Shown here in pieces: positions 1 through 8,782 of a stretch of DNA of 64,000 nucleotides. Each line of letters begins with the position of its first letter. Positions within the stretch are counted from its first letter, which is position 1. Both the position numbers and the translations under genes were made by a program. This DNA is from Dolosigranulum pigrum ATCC 51524 (GTDB taxonomy: Bacteria; Bacillota; Bacilli; Lactobacillales; Carnobacteriaceae_A), in assembly GCF_000245815.1 (NCBI RefSeq), contig NZ_JH601103.1, positions 650,433-714,432 of the forward strand. The letters run 5' to 3'. The notes beneath the pieces were generated by a model. It did no database searches. It worked only from the letters and a program-made list of their open reading frames with translations, and was not told the origin of the DNA.

Positions 1-1
1 C

Positions 2-208
2 TTTATCTTGCCACGAATTATTTTACGTAGTCCACAAAACTTTACATTAGCGTTAGGATTGTACAACTTTGTTAACTCACAATTCTCGAACAACTTTACC
101 CGCTTTGCTGCTGGAGCTATCTTAATTGCCTTGCCGATTGCAGCGGTGTACTTGTACTTGCAAAAATACCTTATTACTGGACTCTCAGCGGGTGCAACAA
201 AAGGATAA
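2..208 (+). CDS. MalG-type sugar ABC transporter permease, C-terminal end only
   Basis: The reading frame is open from the first bases of the window and stops at TAA 206-208, so only about the last 68 residues of a longer protein are present. They contain FTRFAAGAILIALP and QKYLITGLSAGATKG, the typical last membrane helix and tail of MalG-like permeases of maltose and maltodextrin ABC importers. The true start lies upstream of the window. The pullulanase gene downstream fits a maltodextrin uptake and alpha-glucan use operon. The family assignment is confident; the exact substrate is inferred from context. Confidence 0.85.
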   Translation, partial: FILPRIILRSPQNFTLALGLYNFVNSQFSNNFTRFAAGAILIALPIAAVYLYLQKYLITGLSAGATKG

Positions 209-215
209 TTTAGTA

Positions 216-249
216 AAATCTCCGCTTAGAAATAGGCGGAGGTTTTTTA
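216..249 (+). terminator. Intrinsic terminator or attenuator between malG and pulA
   Basis: The stem AATCTCCGC (217-225) pairs with GGCGGAGGTT (235-244) and is followed by a T run at 243-248. The SD of the pullulanase gene (AAAGGAA, 251-257) begins right after it, so pullulanase expression may depend on readthrough. Confidence 0.75.
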
Positions 250-263
250 GAAAGGAAATGACG

Positions 264-3200
264 ATGAAATCACGAAAAAACTTACGATATCGAATGGCAG
301 TAGGTGCTTCATTATCAGCATTTGTTTTAATGCATATGACTCAAGAGGTAGTTTATGCAAGTGAGGAAATTGAACAGGCTGAATTATCAAGTTTAGAGGA
401 GTCCACTCAGTCAGTTGTAACATCTGAGGTAAATGATTTTGAACCAAACATAAATACCAATAATTTATCTGAACAGCAAAAACAGGAAGAAACATCTAAA
501 AATGAGAACGTAGAAGTAGTTGATGATGTTGAGAAGGATACTCTAATTAGCAATCAAATAGAGCCTAATCAGAGTGATCAAATCGAATCAGGACATTTAC
601 GTGTTCATGTCAATAAAGAGCTCACTCATGATGAAAATAATCATTTAGGTCTTTGGGTATGGGAAGACGTAGAGTCACCTAGCGAAAACTGGCCTAATGG
701 GGCGCTCCGATTAAATCAGGCTGCTAAAGATGATTATGGACGATATTTAGATGTGAAGTTGTCAGGGGATAGCGCTAAAAAAGTGGGTGTCCTTATTAAT
801 AATACAACAGGTGATAATTTAACGGGTGATATTAAAATAGAGATCATCCATAAAGCGATGAATGAAGTATGGCTAGGAGCTAATAAACAGGTCTATACGT
901 ACAAACCATTAGAGCAAGAAGGTTATCTTCGAGTTAACTATTATGACCCTGATGGAAATTATGATAATTTAGGTGTTTGGACATGGGGTGATGTAAGACA
1001 ACCAAGTACTGATTGGCCCAACGGAATGGAGTTAGCGCAAGAAGGAAAATATGGTCGTTACGTGGATATTCCATTGGCAGAAGCAGCCCAAATAGTAAAT
1101 TTTTTAGTCGTTAATAAGATGAATGAAGAAAAGACAGTTGATTATAAATTTAGTGAGTTAACTACGCATTCACAAGTTTTTTTGAAGGCTGGTGATCATA
1201 CAGTGTATACTAATCCTTATTATATTTCTGATGTTCGAGCTGAAGCAGTGCACCATATTAGTCGTTCAACGATCGAAATCACATTTAACACGGATAAATT
1301 ACCTGAGAATTTAAGGGATACAATGAATGTCACAGACAAATCTGGACAATCAGTAGCCATACAATCGGTGAATATTAAAGGGAATACTGTTCAACTCACT
1401 GGACAATTCGCTCCTGAAAAAGGGAGTTATCAAGTCACTATAGACGGTGAGACTTATGAAGCGAGCACAACTTGGCAACTAAAAGATGAATTATACGCAA
1501 CTGATGAATTCTTAGGGTCTCAGTTATATGATGATGGATCGGCTGACGTGGCGGTATGGTCCCCGAGTGCTGAGGCAGTGAGTGTTGTTGTTTATGATAA
1601 GAATAGTCCAGATAAAGTGATTGCTGATATATCACTTAGACAAGGAGATAAGGGAGTTTGGTCTGGGCGACTTAATGAAAATAATGTCGGAATAACTAAT
1701 TTACGTGGATATTATTATCAGTACAGAATTACACGAGAGGGTAAGGATATATTAGCGTTAGATCCGTATGCCAAGAGTTTATCAGCTTGGGATAATAATG
1801 GTGCAGATAAAATTGCTAAGGCAGCATTTGTCAATCCAACTAATATGGGGCCGGTGTTAGATTATGCTAATATTCCTGGTTATAGTAAACGAGAAGATGC
1901 CATTATTTATGAAACACATGTTCGTGACTTTACATCAGATCCTAATCTGGAAGGAAGGTTGAGCACTAAATTTGGAACATTTAGCGCCTTTATTGAAAAA
2001 CTTGATTATTTAAAAGATTTAGGTGTCACACATATTCAACTTCTTCCGGTTATGAGCTATTACTTTGCTAATGAGTTTGCACGTGAGAAGCGTATGCTGG
2101 ATTATCAGTCAAAAAATACCAATTATAATTGGGGCTACGATCCTCAGAGTTATTTTGCCTTGACAGGTATGTATTCAGAAGATCCAACTAATCCCGAGAA
2201 GCGGATCGAAGAATTCAAACATCTTATACACGCTATTCACGAAAGAGGGATGGGAGTTATCTTAGATGTGGTTTATAACCACACCGCAGCAGAGCATCTA
2301 TTTGAAGATTTAGAGCCTAATTATTATCACTTTATGGATAAAGATGGCACTAGCCGAACAAGTTTCGGTGGTGGACGATTAGGGACAACTCATTATATGG
2401 CTCGACGAATATTGGTTGATTCCATTAAATTTTTGACTGATGAGTATAAAATTGATGGGTTCCGCTTTGATATGATGGGAGATCATGACGCGACTAGTGT
2501 CCAAAAAGCTTATGATGAAGCAGCAAAAATAAATCCCAATATATTAATACTTGGTGAAGGGTGGCGAACATATGTAGGTGATGAAGGGATCAACAAACAA
2601 GCTGCTGACCAAGATTGGATGGTAAATACGAATAGTGTAGGTGTGTTTTCTGATGAAATACGTAATGAACTTAAATCAGGATTTGGAAGCGAAGGACAAC
2701 CGCGATTTTTAACTGGGGGAGCACGTAATATTAAACAGCTTTTTGATAATATAAAAGCTCAGCCACATAACTTCAAGGCGAACGATCCAGGAGATGTTAT
2801 TCAATATATTGCGGCACATGACAACTTAACATTATTTGATGTGATTGCGCAGTCAACTAAAAAAGATCCAAGTAAACATGCAGAAGAAATTCATCGTCGT
2901 GTTCGATTAGGGAATGCATTGGTTCTGACAGCACAAGGAACTGCTTTTCTTCATTCTGGTCAAGAATATGGTCGTACGAAACAATTCAAACACCCTGACT
3001 ACCGCGGGAAAGTAGATGAAGCACCTTATAAATCAACGTTTATGACTGATGAACAGGGTAAGCCGTTTAATTATCCATACTTTATTCATGATTCATATGA
3101 TTCATCAGACATTATCAACCACTTTAACTGGCAAAAAGCTACGGAAGATCCACTTGGGCTAGCAACTAGATTATATACACGTGGATTGATTCACTTAAGA

Positions 3201-3794
3201 CGATCGACTGATGCTTTTAGCCTTGGAACGCAGTCATCGGTAGATAAGAATGTAGCTCTTATTACAGAACCTGGACAAAGCGATATTCGTGATAATGATT
3301 TAGTGATTGGATATCAAAGTAAAGCGACAGATGGAACCACTTATGGAGTCTTTGTGAATGCAGATAGCAAGCCACGGACAATTGATTTATCAAAGTTTGC
3401 TCATTTAATGAATAGTCACGTGCTTGTCGATGCCACTCGAAGTGGAACGGTCGCTATTGATAATCCGACAGGTGTCACATTTGATCGGTTAAATAATAAA
3501 ATAACTATTGATGCCTTAACAACAATTGTTTTGAAGGCAATCTTAAATAGCAGCCAAGCGGTTGAGGAGGATAACTATCAACAACCTTCTGAAACATTAC
3601 TTGCATCAAATACACCAAAAGAGAAGGATGGAGTTGTACAAACTGCACCTCAATCAGAAGAAAGTAGACTGGAAAATCCAACCGTAATGGGCCAGCGTTT
3701 ACCTGACACAGCTACTAGTGCATGGGTATTAGGATTGGTTGGTGTCATTTCCTTAGCTTCAGGTATAGGAATAAGTTCGGGAAAAGAGAAATAA
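264..3794 (+). CDS. pulA: Cell-surface pullulanase (GH13) with LPDTA sorting-like C-terminus
   Basis: This secreted enzyme cleaves alpha-1,6 branches of pullulan, glycogen and starch outside the cell. ATG 264 is chosen because AAAGGAA (251-257) is well spaced from it; an upstream in-frame ATG at 126 lies inside the malG end. The protein is 1176 residues with an N-terminal signal peptide. Two CBM41-like starch-binding modules start near residues 110 and 220 (GHLRVHV, GYLRVNYY). They are followed by an Ig-like and CBM48-like stretch and a GH13 catalytic domain. Catalytic motifs are YNWGYDP (about 622), VVYNHT (about 670), GFRFDMMG with the nucleophile Asp (about 732), LGEGW with the acid Glu (about 763) and AAHDN (about 851). 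The C-terminus has LPDTA (1146-1150), a hydrophobic stretch and a GKEK tail, resembling a sortase signal with Ala in place of Gly. It resembles streptococcal SpuA and probably acts with the maltodextrin importer. Confidence 0.95.
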   Translation: MKSRKNLRYRMAVGASLSAFVLMHMTQEVVYASEEIEQAELSSLEESTQSVVTSEVNDFEPNINTNNLSEQQKQEETSKNENVEVVDDVEKDTLISNQIEPNQSDQIESGHLRVHVNKELTHDENNHLGLWVWEDVESPSENWPNGALRLNQAAKDDYGRYLDVKLSGDSAKKVGVLINNTTGDNLTGDIKIEIIHKAMNEVWLGANKQVYTYKPLEQEGYLRVNYYDPDGNYDNLGVWTWGDVRQPSTDWPNGMELAQEGKYGRYVDIPLAEAAQIVNFLVVNKMNEEKTVDYKFSELTTHSQVFLKAGDHTVYTNPYYISDVRAEAVHHISRSTIEITFNTDKLPENLRDTMNVTDKSGQSVAIQSVNIKGNTVQLTGQFAPEKGSYQVTIDGETYEASTTWQLKDELYATDEFLGSQLYDDGSADVAVWSPSAEAVSVVVYDKNSPDKVIADISLRQGDKGVWSGRLNENNVGITNLRGYYYQYRITREGKDILALDPYAKSLSAWDNNGADKIAKAAFVNPTNMGPVLDYANIPGYSKREDAIIYETHVRDFTSDPNLEGRLSTKFGTFSAFIEKLDYLKDLGVTHIQLLPVMSYYFANEFAREKRMLDYQSKNTNYNWGYDPQSYFALTGMYSEDPTNPEKRIEEFKHLIHAIHERGMGVILDVVYNHTAAEHLFEDLEPNYYHFMDKDGTSRTSFGGGRLGTTHYMARRILVDSIKFLTDEYKIDGFRFDMMGDHDATSVQKAYDEAAKINPNILILGEGWRTYVGDEGINKQAADQDWMVNTNSVGVFSDEIRNELKSGFGSEGQPRFLTGGARNIKQLFDNIKAQPHNFKANDPGDVIQYIAAHDNLTLFDVIAQSTKKDPSKHAEEIHRRVRLGNALVLTAQGTAFLHSGQEYGRTKQFKHPDYRGKVDEAPYKSTFMTDEQGKPFNYPYFIHDSYDSSDIINHFNWQKATEDPLGLATRLYTRGLIHLRRSTDAFSLGTQSSVDKNVALITEPGQSDIRDNDLVIGYQSKATDGTTYGVFVNADSKPRTIDLSKFAHLMNSHVLVDATRSGTVAIDNPTGVTFDRLNNKITIDALTTIVLKAILNSSQAVEEDNYQQPSETLLASNTPKEKDGVVQTAPQSEESRLENPTVMGQRLPDTATSAWVLGLVGVISLASGIGISSGKEK

Positions 3795-3803
3795 TAATAT
3801 AGA

Positions 3804-3840
3804 AAAACGTAAGAGCTGATAGAAAGCTCTGCGTTTTTTT
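3804..3840 (+). terminator. Intrinsic terminator after pulA
   Basis: The stem is AAACG-AAGAGCT (from 3805) against AGCTCT-CGTTT (3825-3836), followed by seven T. It closes the malG-pulA transcript. Confidence 0.8.
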
Positions 3841-3913
3841 ATAACAATTTATATGAGTTAATTACTGGTTATTTTTATGCAAATGGGTGGTTCGAGTAGA
3901 GTTGTCTGTTTAG

Positions 3914-3942
3914 TTGAGTTTAAGCTCAAGATATCGTATACT
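3914..3942 (+). promoter_or_regulatory. Sigma-A promoter for the lipoprotein gene
   Basis: TTGAGT (3914-3919) and TATACT (3937-3942) are separated by 17 bp, about 75 bp before the GTG start at 4017. Confidence 0.7.
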
Positions 3943-4016
3943 TGAGGTAAAGAATGGAACCGGTTAGGGTAGGTTTTGTGGAATGTTTGTCGAGGTTTCG
4001 TTAGAGAAGGAGTGGT

Positions 4017-4814
4017 GTGGTGGATAAGATAATGAAGAGTGTGCGTTGGAGTCTGTTGCTGATTCTGAGTATTATGATGTTAGCGGCTTGTGCGCCAGCG
4101 AGTTTACGTACGGATGTGAAGGAACGCTTAGAGGCGTATAATCAGGGGCAAGATGGTCAACAATTGATTGATGAGATCATGGAAGAGCAAAAATACTTGG
4201 TTGATGAAGGAAAAGTGGGATCAGATACACCGACAGAAGAGATTATTGCGATATATTACACGGATCATACGCGTCTAAGTGAGGAGTTACTGGATCTACT
4301 GGAGAAGGAACAAGAGCGTTTATCAGAGCGCTTAGAGGAACTGGGGCTGAAGAAGGATACTAAGCAACGTATTGTGACAGTAAAGGTGGATAAGCATGAG
4401 GATGCTCTGTCTGATTATATTAGACGTCATGTGAGTGAGGAGTTTATTGAGCAATACGAGCTTGAGCGACCGGAGACAATGATGGTCAATTATGTGACAC
4501 GGCAATCGCTTTTGACTGATACATATAACGTCACGTACAATCCAACTAAAGAAGAGGCTATCTACAATGCTATCTGGGGCGAGCGTTATGACGGGCTAGA
4601 TTTTCAGTATCCTAAGGGTCGTCTGAAGAAAGAAAAAATCGATCAAATTATAGAAGTAGAGTTAACGGCAGAAGAGCGGTCTTTCCTGCAAGAAGAAGCT
4701 GAAGCGCGGAATATGGGTGTGGCCGATCTGTTGAAAGAAAAGGCCATCGAAAAACTTCATGAAAGTCCACTTGATGCGTTCATCAATCAAAATAATGGTG
4801 GCAAAAGCGAATAA
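4017..4814 (+). CDS. Uncharacterised lipoprotein
   Basis: I do not recognise the family. The 265-residue protein starts with a short basic segment, a hydrophobic stretch and the lipobox LAAC, so it is most likely exported and lipid-anchored on the outer face of the membrane. The mature part is very charged and rich in Glu and Lys. Residues about 85-110 (LLEKEQERLSERLEELG) look coiled-coil, and a second helical segment lies near 220-250. AAGGAG (4007-4012) precedes two adjacent GTG codons, 4017 and 4020; either could be the start. It has its own promoter and precedes the ApbE-type lipoprotein gene. No FMN-attachment motif of the DxxTGAT type is visible, so there is no sign that it is a flavinylation target of its neighbour. 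Confidence 0.75.
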   Translation: MVDKIMKSVRWSLLLILSIMMLAACAPASLRTDVKERLEAYNQGQDGQQLIDEIMEEQKYLVDEGKVGSDTPTEEIIAIYYTDHTRLSEELLDLLEKEQERLSERLEELGLKKDTKQRIVTVKVDKHEDALSDYIRRHVSEEFIEQYELERPETMMVNYVTRQSLLTDTYNVTYNPTKEEAIYNAIWGERYDGLDFQYPKGRLKKEKIDQIIEVELTAEERSFLQEEAEARNMGVADLLKEKAIEKLHESPLDAFINQNNGGKSE

Positions 4815-4828
4815 GATTAAGATGAAAG

Positions 4829-4870
4829 TGAGCCAGCGATAATTCTGATGCAGAGTTGTCAACTGGCTCA
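4829..4870 (+). terminator. Possible terminator between the two lipoprotein genes
   Basis: TGAGCCAG (4829-4836) can pair with CTGGCTCA (4863-4870) across a 26-base loop. Only a short T-rich stretch follows, so it may be weak. Confidence 0.4.
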
Positions 4871-4908
4871 TTGCTTTGTTATGAAGGAATGGAGCTCCTA
4901 GTCAGTTG

Positions 4909-4937
4909 TGGACAGACGGGCAACTTTTCGCTATACT
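4909..4937 (+). promoter_or_regulatory. Sigma-A promoter for apbE
   Basis: TGGACA (4909-4914) and TATACT (4932-4937) have a 17-bp spacer, 37 bp before the GTG start at 4974. Confidence 0.7.
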
Positions 4938-4973
4938 AAGGAGAGATTAACCGTGGGAAAGGATAGATAAGCT

Positions 4974-6101
4974 GTGAAGAGACGATCGACTAGTTTGATA
5001 ATCATGATAATGTGTACCTTGATGCTAGCTGCTTGTGCTGGAGAATCTGTGGAGGATGCTAATGAGGGAGCTGATTCAGCCCAAGTAGAAGAGAAAAGGC
5101 AGTTAGTTGATGAGCCCTTTGTTCGAGAAGAATTCTTGTTGGGCACGTTGGTGACTCTTACTGTCTATGATGAAGGGGGCGAAGAAGCGTTAGACAAGGC
5201 CTTCGAACGTGTAGAATCATTAGACAATACGTTTTCCATGCGTTATGAGGGATCAGAAGTCTATGAGATTAATGAGAAAGCCGGTATTGAACCAGTTCAA
5301 GTATCGGATGAAGTGTTTCATGTAATCGAGCGAGCGGTCCAGTTCGCAGAAGATTCGAATGGGCGCTTCGATCCAACAATTGGGGCTTTGACTGGCTTGT
5401 GGGGAATTGGCGAGACGATCGCAAGTGATGATCCTGAATTGGAAGGTGCGAGTGTCCCAACTCCTGAAAAGATTAAGGAAAAAGTAGACTTGGTTGATTA
5501 CCACAAAATCACCTTAGATTCGGGAGAAAAGACGGTCTATCTGGAAGAAAAAGGGATGAAGTTGGATCTTGGCGCGATCGCAAAAGGGTATATTACCGAT
5601 CAAGCTGCGGCTTCATTAAAAGAACAGGGCGTAACGACGGCAATTGCTGATTTAGGAGGCGATATTTTCCTAGTGGGGTCAAGTGCGCGTGGAGTGGATG
5701 ATCCATGGAAAATTGGCATTCAGAATCCATTTGCTAACCGTGGAGAGATTATCGGAGCTTACAATACACAAAATAAAGCAGTTGTGACGTCTGGGATTTA
5801 TGAACGGTTTATTGAAGAAGATGGGAAACAATATCATCATATCTTGAGCCCGGAAGATGGTTATCCGATTGATAATGAACTAGCAGGACTCAGTGTAATT
5901 GCGAATACAGCGATGGAAGCTGATGCTTTAGCGACTGTAATCTTCTCAATGGGGCTAGAAGAAGGCCTCAATTATGTTGATACATTGGATGATGTGGTGG
6001 CGATCGCTATTACGAAAGATAAAAAGATTTATATTTCAGATGGAAAACATCCAGAGTTTAAAGTGACCGATTCCGACTTTGAGTTAATTGAACGAGAGTA
6101 A
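4974..6101 (+). CDS. apbE: ApbE-type FAD:protein FMN transferase, lipoprotein
   Basis: Members of this family use FAD to attach FMN to a Thr or Ser of partner proteins, often extracytoplasmic electron-transfer proteins. The 375-residue protein has a signal peptide ending in lipobox LAAC and then the ApbE fold from about residue 45. Family motifs include LGTLVTLTVYD, RFDPTIGALTGLWGIG, KLDLGAIAKGYITDQA, ADLGGDIFLVG and EADALATVIF near the C-terminus, where Asp and Thr are expected to bind magnesium. The start is GTG 4974 behind AAAGGA (4958-4963). Lipid-anchored versions in Gram-positives include FmnB of the Listeria electron-export locus, but the ndh2 and eetAB partners are not in this window. 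The flavinylated partner is therefore unknown. Confidence 0.92.
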   Translation: MKRRSTSLIIMIMCTLMLAACAGESVEDANEGADSAQVEEKRQLVDEPFVREEFLLGTLVTLTVYDEGGEEALDKAFERVESLDNTFSMRYEGSEVYEINEKAGIEPVQVSDEVFHVIERAVQFAEDSNGRFDPTIGALTGLWGIGETIASDDPELEGASVPTPEKIKEKVDLVDYHKITLDSGEKTVYLEEKGMKLDLGAIAKGYITDQAAASLKEQGVTTAIADLGGDIFLVGSSARGVDDPWKIGIQNPFANRGEIIGAYNTQNKAVVTSGIYERFIEEDGKQYHHILSPEDGYPIDNELAGLSVIANTAMEADALATVIFSMGLEEGLNYVDTLDDVVAIAITKDKKIYISDGKHPEFKVTDSDFELIERE

Positions 6102-6151
6102 GCAAAAGAGGTAGCTCGTATTCAGAGAGGCAGGCTAGATGGGAGGCAGTA

Positions 6152-7897
6152 ATGTTACAATTATTTCTACACATGATTGAGCGCTTAGGGATGATTATTT
6201 TGATTGCGTACTTGTTAGTACAGACGCGGTTATTTAAGCATATTTTAGCTAAGCGCGATCAATGGTCTGTGAAGGTACAGCTAATTCTTATCTTCAGTGT
6301 GTTTGCGTTGTTGTCAAACTTGAATGGGGTTGAAGTAAGCAGTGGGGAGATTGTTGTGGGCAACCTTCTGACTAGTTTGTCGCCAGGCTCCTCACTAGCA
6401 AATACCCGCGCACTGACCATTGGGATTTCTGGTTTAATTGGTGGGCCGGTTGTTGGGGTCAGTGTCGGGCTTATTTCGAGTTTGTTCCGCTTCATTCAGG
6501 GAGGGTTGGATCCGATCGTTTATGTGATCTCATCCGTCTTGATTGGGGGTGTGTCGGGCGGTATTGGCTATGTGTTGGCTAAGGAAGGAAAGTTGCCGAG
6601 TGTAGCGATGGGGTCACTGCTAGGAGCACTTTTCGAAAGTATTCAGATGGTCATTATTTTGGCGTTCAGTCATAATTTTTGGGATGCTTGGGAGTTGGTG
6701 CAGTTTATTTTTTGGCCGATGATGTTGATTAATAGTTTAGGGATGGCGATATTTTTGTCGTTCATTCAGTCGACGCGGATGAAGGAAGTGCAAGATCGAG
6801 CAGTTCAGACGCATGATGTGTTGCGGCTAGCTAATGCGACCTTGCCTTATTTCCGTCAAGGGTTGAAAACTACGCCTTGTATGCAAGCAGCGCAAGAAAT
6901 TCTGAACTATATTCAAGTATCAGCGGTCAGTATTACTGATACGAAGGAAGTTATTGCTCATGTGGGTGCGGGGAGTGATCATCATAAGCCGGGACGTCAA
7001 ATTTTGACCGAAATGTCAACGGGTGTGCTGGAGACCAGACAAGTAAAAATTGCTCGAGATCAGGAAGAGATTGGCTGTCCCCATCATCATTGTCCCTTAG
7101 AAGCAGCCATCGTCGTACCCCTGATGACACGTAAAGGGATTGTGGGGACGTTGAAGCTGTACTTTACGGATGCACAAGATCTGACCTATATTGAGAAGAA
7201 CTTAGCAGAAGGGTTGGGGAATATTTTCTCGACGCAGATTGAGTTAGGTAATAGTGAGACAGAAGCACGCTTGCTACAAGATGCCGAAATTAAGTCGCTC
7301 CAAGCCCAAATTAATCCCCATTTTTTATTCAATGCGATGAATACTATCTCAGCTATGATTCGAATTGATAGTGAAAAAGCCCGCGAATTATTGTTGAAGC
7401 TAAGTGGATACTTCCGGGCAAATATTGCTGGAGCGCGTTCAAATTTGATTAGCTTGGATCAAGAATTGAGTCATGTGAACGCTTATACGACTCTGGAGAC
7501 AACGCGATTTCCTGATCGGTATACGATTAATATTACGGTGGGATCGGGTTTGGATGATTTGTTGGTGCCACCGTTTATTATCCAAGTGTTGGTGGAGAAT
7601 GCCTTCAAGCATGCTTTCGCTGAGCGCAAAACAGAAAATATTATTGATATTAGTGTTCAGGCAGCAGATGATCAAGCTACTATTAGAGTGCGAGATAATG
7701 GAATCGGAATTAATAGTGAGAAGCTGGACCAGGTGGGAAAAGAAGCGGTCTATTCCGATAGTGGCACGGGATCAGCTCTGATGAATTTGAACAAACGATT
7801 AGTTCACTTGTTCGGTAAGGAGGCGCGATTGCGGTTTTCGGTCGAGCAAGGGACAACAATTTATTGTCGTATTCCGATGAAGAAGAGAGGAGATTAA
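6152..7897 (+). CDS. lytS: LytS/BtsS-type sensor histidine kinase
   Basis: This membrane kinase has 581 residues. The first ~205 form a LytS-type multi-helix sensor region (for example GLIGGPVVGVSVGLISSLFRF), followed by a GAF-like domain at about 215-370. The kinase core has PHFLFNAMNT with the phospho-acceptor His near residue 390, and an ATP-binding domain with NAFKHA (about 482) and DNGIGI (about 515). GGGAGG precedes ATG 6152. Its stop is two bases from the response regulator start, so the two genes are translated as a pair. Relatives include LytS of staphylococci and streptococci and the pyruvate-sensing BtsS/YpdA kinases of Escherichia coli. The CstA transporter gene downstream suggests that pyruvate or a related metabolite is the signal, which is an inference. 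Confidence 0.93.
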   Translation: MLQLFLHMIERLGMIILIAYLLVQTRLFKHILAKRDQWSVKVQLILIFSVFALLSNLNGVEVSSGEIVVGNLLTSLSPGSSLANTRALTIGISGLIGGPVVGVSVGLISSLFRFIQGGLDPIVYVISSVLIGGVSGGIGYVLAKEGKLPSVAMGSLLGALFESIQMVIILAFSHNFWDAWELVQFIFWPMMLINSLGMAIFLSFIQSTRMKEVQDRAVQTHDVLRLANATLPYFRQGLKTTPCMQAAQEILNYIQVSAVSITDTKEVIAHVGAGSDHHKPGRQILTEMSTGVLETRQVKIARDQEEIGCPHHHCPLEAAIVVPLMTRKGIVGTLKLYFTDAQDLTYIEKNLAEGLGNIFSTQIELGNSETEARLLQDAEIKSLQAQINPHFLFNAMNTISAMIRIDSEKARELLLKLSGYFRANIAGARSNLISLDQELSHVNAYTTLETTRFPDRYTINITVGSGLDDLLVPPFIIQVLVENAFKHAFAERKTENIIDISVQAADDQATIRVRDNGIGINSEKLDQVGKEAVYSDSGTGSALMNLNKRLVHLFGKEARLRFSVEQGTTIYCRIPMKKRGD

Positions 7898-7899
7898 CG

Positions 7900-8658
7900 G
7901 TGAGATTATTAATTGTGGATGATGAGCCACTTGCACGTCATGAGTTACGTTATTTGTTAGAAGGGTTCGAGCAGGTGGAGCAGGTATTGGAAGCAGATGA
8001 CGGGGCGAGTACACTGGCTATTGTACAAGATGAAGCGATAGATGGTGTGTTCTTGGATATTCATCTGACCGCTGAATCGGGCCTGGATGTAGCGAAGAAA
8101 ATCAACCAGTTAGATCAGCCGCCGATGATTATCTTCGCAACGGCGTACGATGAATATGCGCTAAAAGCGTTCGAGCGGAATGCCCGAGATTATATTATGA
8201 AACCCTTCGATCAAGCGCGAGTGAAGCAAGCTGTCATGAAGTTACATAAGGCATTAGAACAGCAAACAGTGTCGGATTCAGCATCGGAACCAGCCACTCT
8301 GCAACAGAAGCCAACAGAGCTCCCACTCGAATCGGCAGCCATTCCGATTTATTCGGATGATCGCTTCCAGTTGGTAAAGCCACGCGATATTATGGCAATC
8401 GAAGTTCAACAAGGATCAATTATATTGTACTTAACGAATAAAGTCTTAACGACACAAGGCACACTGAAAGAATGGGAAGAAAAATTATCGAATGATCCCT
8501 TTCTTCGGGTGCACCGGTCGTATATGATTCATATCGATCACATTAAAGAAATCCAGCCGTGGTTCAATAATACGTACCAAGTTATTATGAGTGATGAGCT
8601 CAAAATTCCCGTTAGCCGAACGTATCTGAAAACGTTTAAACAAGTTATTGGGCTTTAG
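7900..8658 (+). CDS. lytT: LytTR-family response regulator
   Basis: This 252-residue partner of the upstream kinase has an N-terminal receiver domain (LLIVDDEPLARHEL; phospho-acceptor Asp53 in VFLDIHL; conserved Lys in the YIMKPF stretch). A linker rich in Gln, Ser and Pro joins it to a C-terminal LytTR DNA-binding domain (PFLRVHRSYMIH, PVSRTYLK). The start is GTG 7900 behind GGAG (7889-7892), two bases after the kinase stop; the frame is open further upstream but that part lies inside the kinase gene. LytTR proteins bind paired direct repeats about 21 bp apart. Exactly such repeats lie just after this gene at 8663-8713, before cstA, which makes the transporter its likely direct target. Confidence 0.93.
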   Translation: MRLLIVDDEPLARHELRYLLEGFEQVEQVLEADDGASTLAIVQDEAIDGVFLDIHLTAESGLDVAKKINQLDQPPMIIFATAYDEYALKAFERNARDYIMKPFDQARVKQAVMKLHKALEQQTVSDSASEPATLQQKPTELPLESAAIPIYSDDRFQLVKPRDIMAIEVQQGSIILYLTNKVLTTQGTLKEWEEKLSNDPFLRVHRSYMIHIDHIKEIQPWFNNTYQVIMSDELKIPVSRTYLKTFKQVIGL

Positions 8659-8662
8659 TGAT

Positions 8663-8713
8663 GTAACTCACAGAGGCTATGATGTGACTTAGCAACGAAA
8701 ACGTGCAACTTAG
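8663..8713 (+). promoter_or_regulatory. Three direct repeats, likely LytTR operator of cstA
   Basis: GTAACTCAC (8663-8671), GTGACTTAG (8684-8692) and GCAACTTAG (8705-8713) start exactly 21 bp apart. LytTR regulators typically bind 9-bp direct repeats with this two-helical-turn spacing. The last repeat ends about 10 bp before the expected -35 position. Confidence 0.7.
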
Positions 8714-8722
8714 CGAGAATTC

Positions 8723-8751
8723 CCCATAAATAAGTGATTGTGAGCTATAAT
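8723..8751 (+). promoter_or_regulatory. cstA promoter with weak -35
   Basis: A perfect TATAAT lies at 8746-8751. The hexamer 17 bp upstream (8723-8728, CCCATA) does not match the consensus, as expected for an activator-dependent promoter. Confidence 0.65.
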
Positions 8752-8782
8752 AGGTTTAACAACTTAGAGGGGGACGATTAAT

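Noticed and set aside
126..263. Extended N-terminus of pullulanase from ATG 126
   Set aside because: This part overlaps the malG end and the terminator and has no SD. ATG 264 is well placed and begins a signal peptide.
3955..3968. cre-like site TGGAACCGGTTAGG downstream of the lipoprotein promoter
   Set aside because: Two mismatches at the conserved 3' end of the consensus, and no carbon-related target gene.
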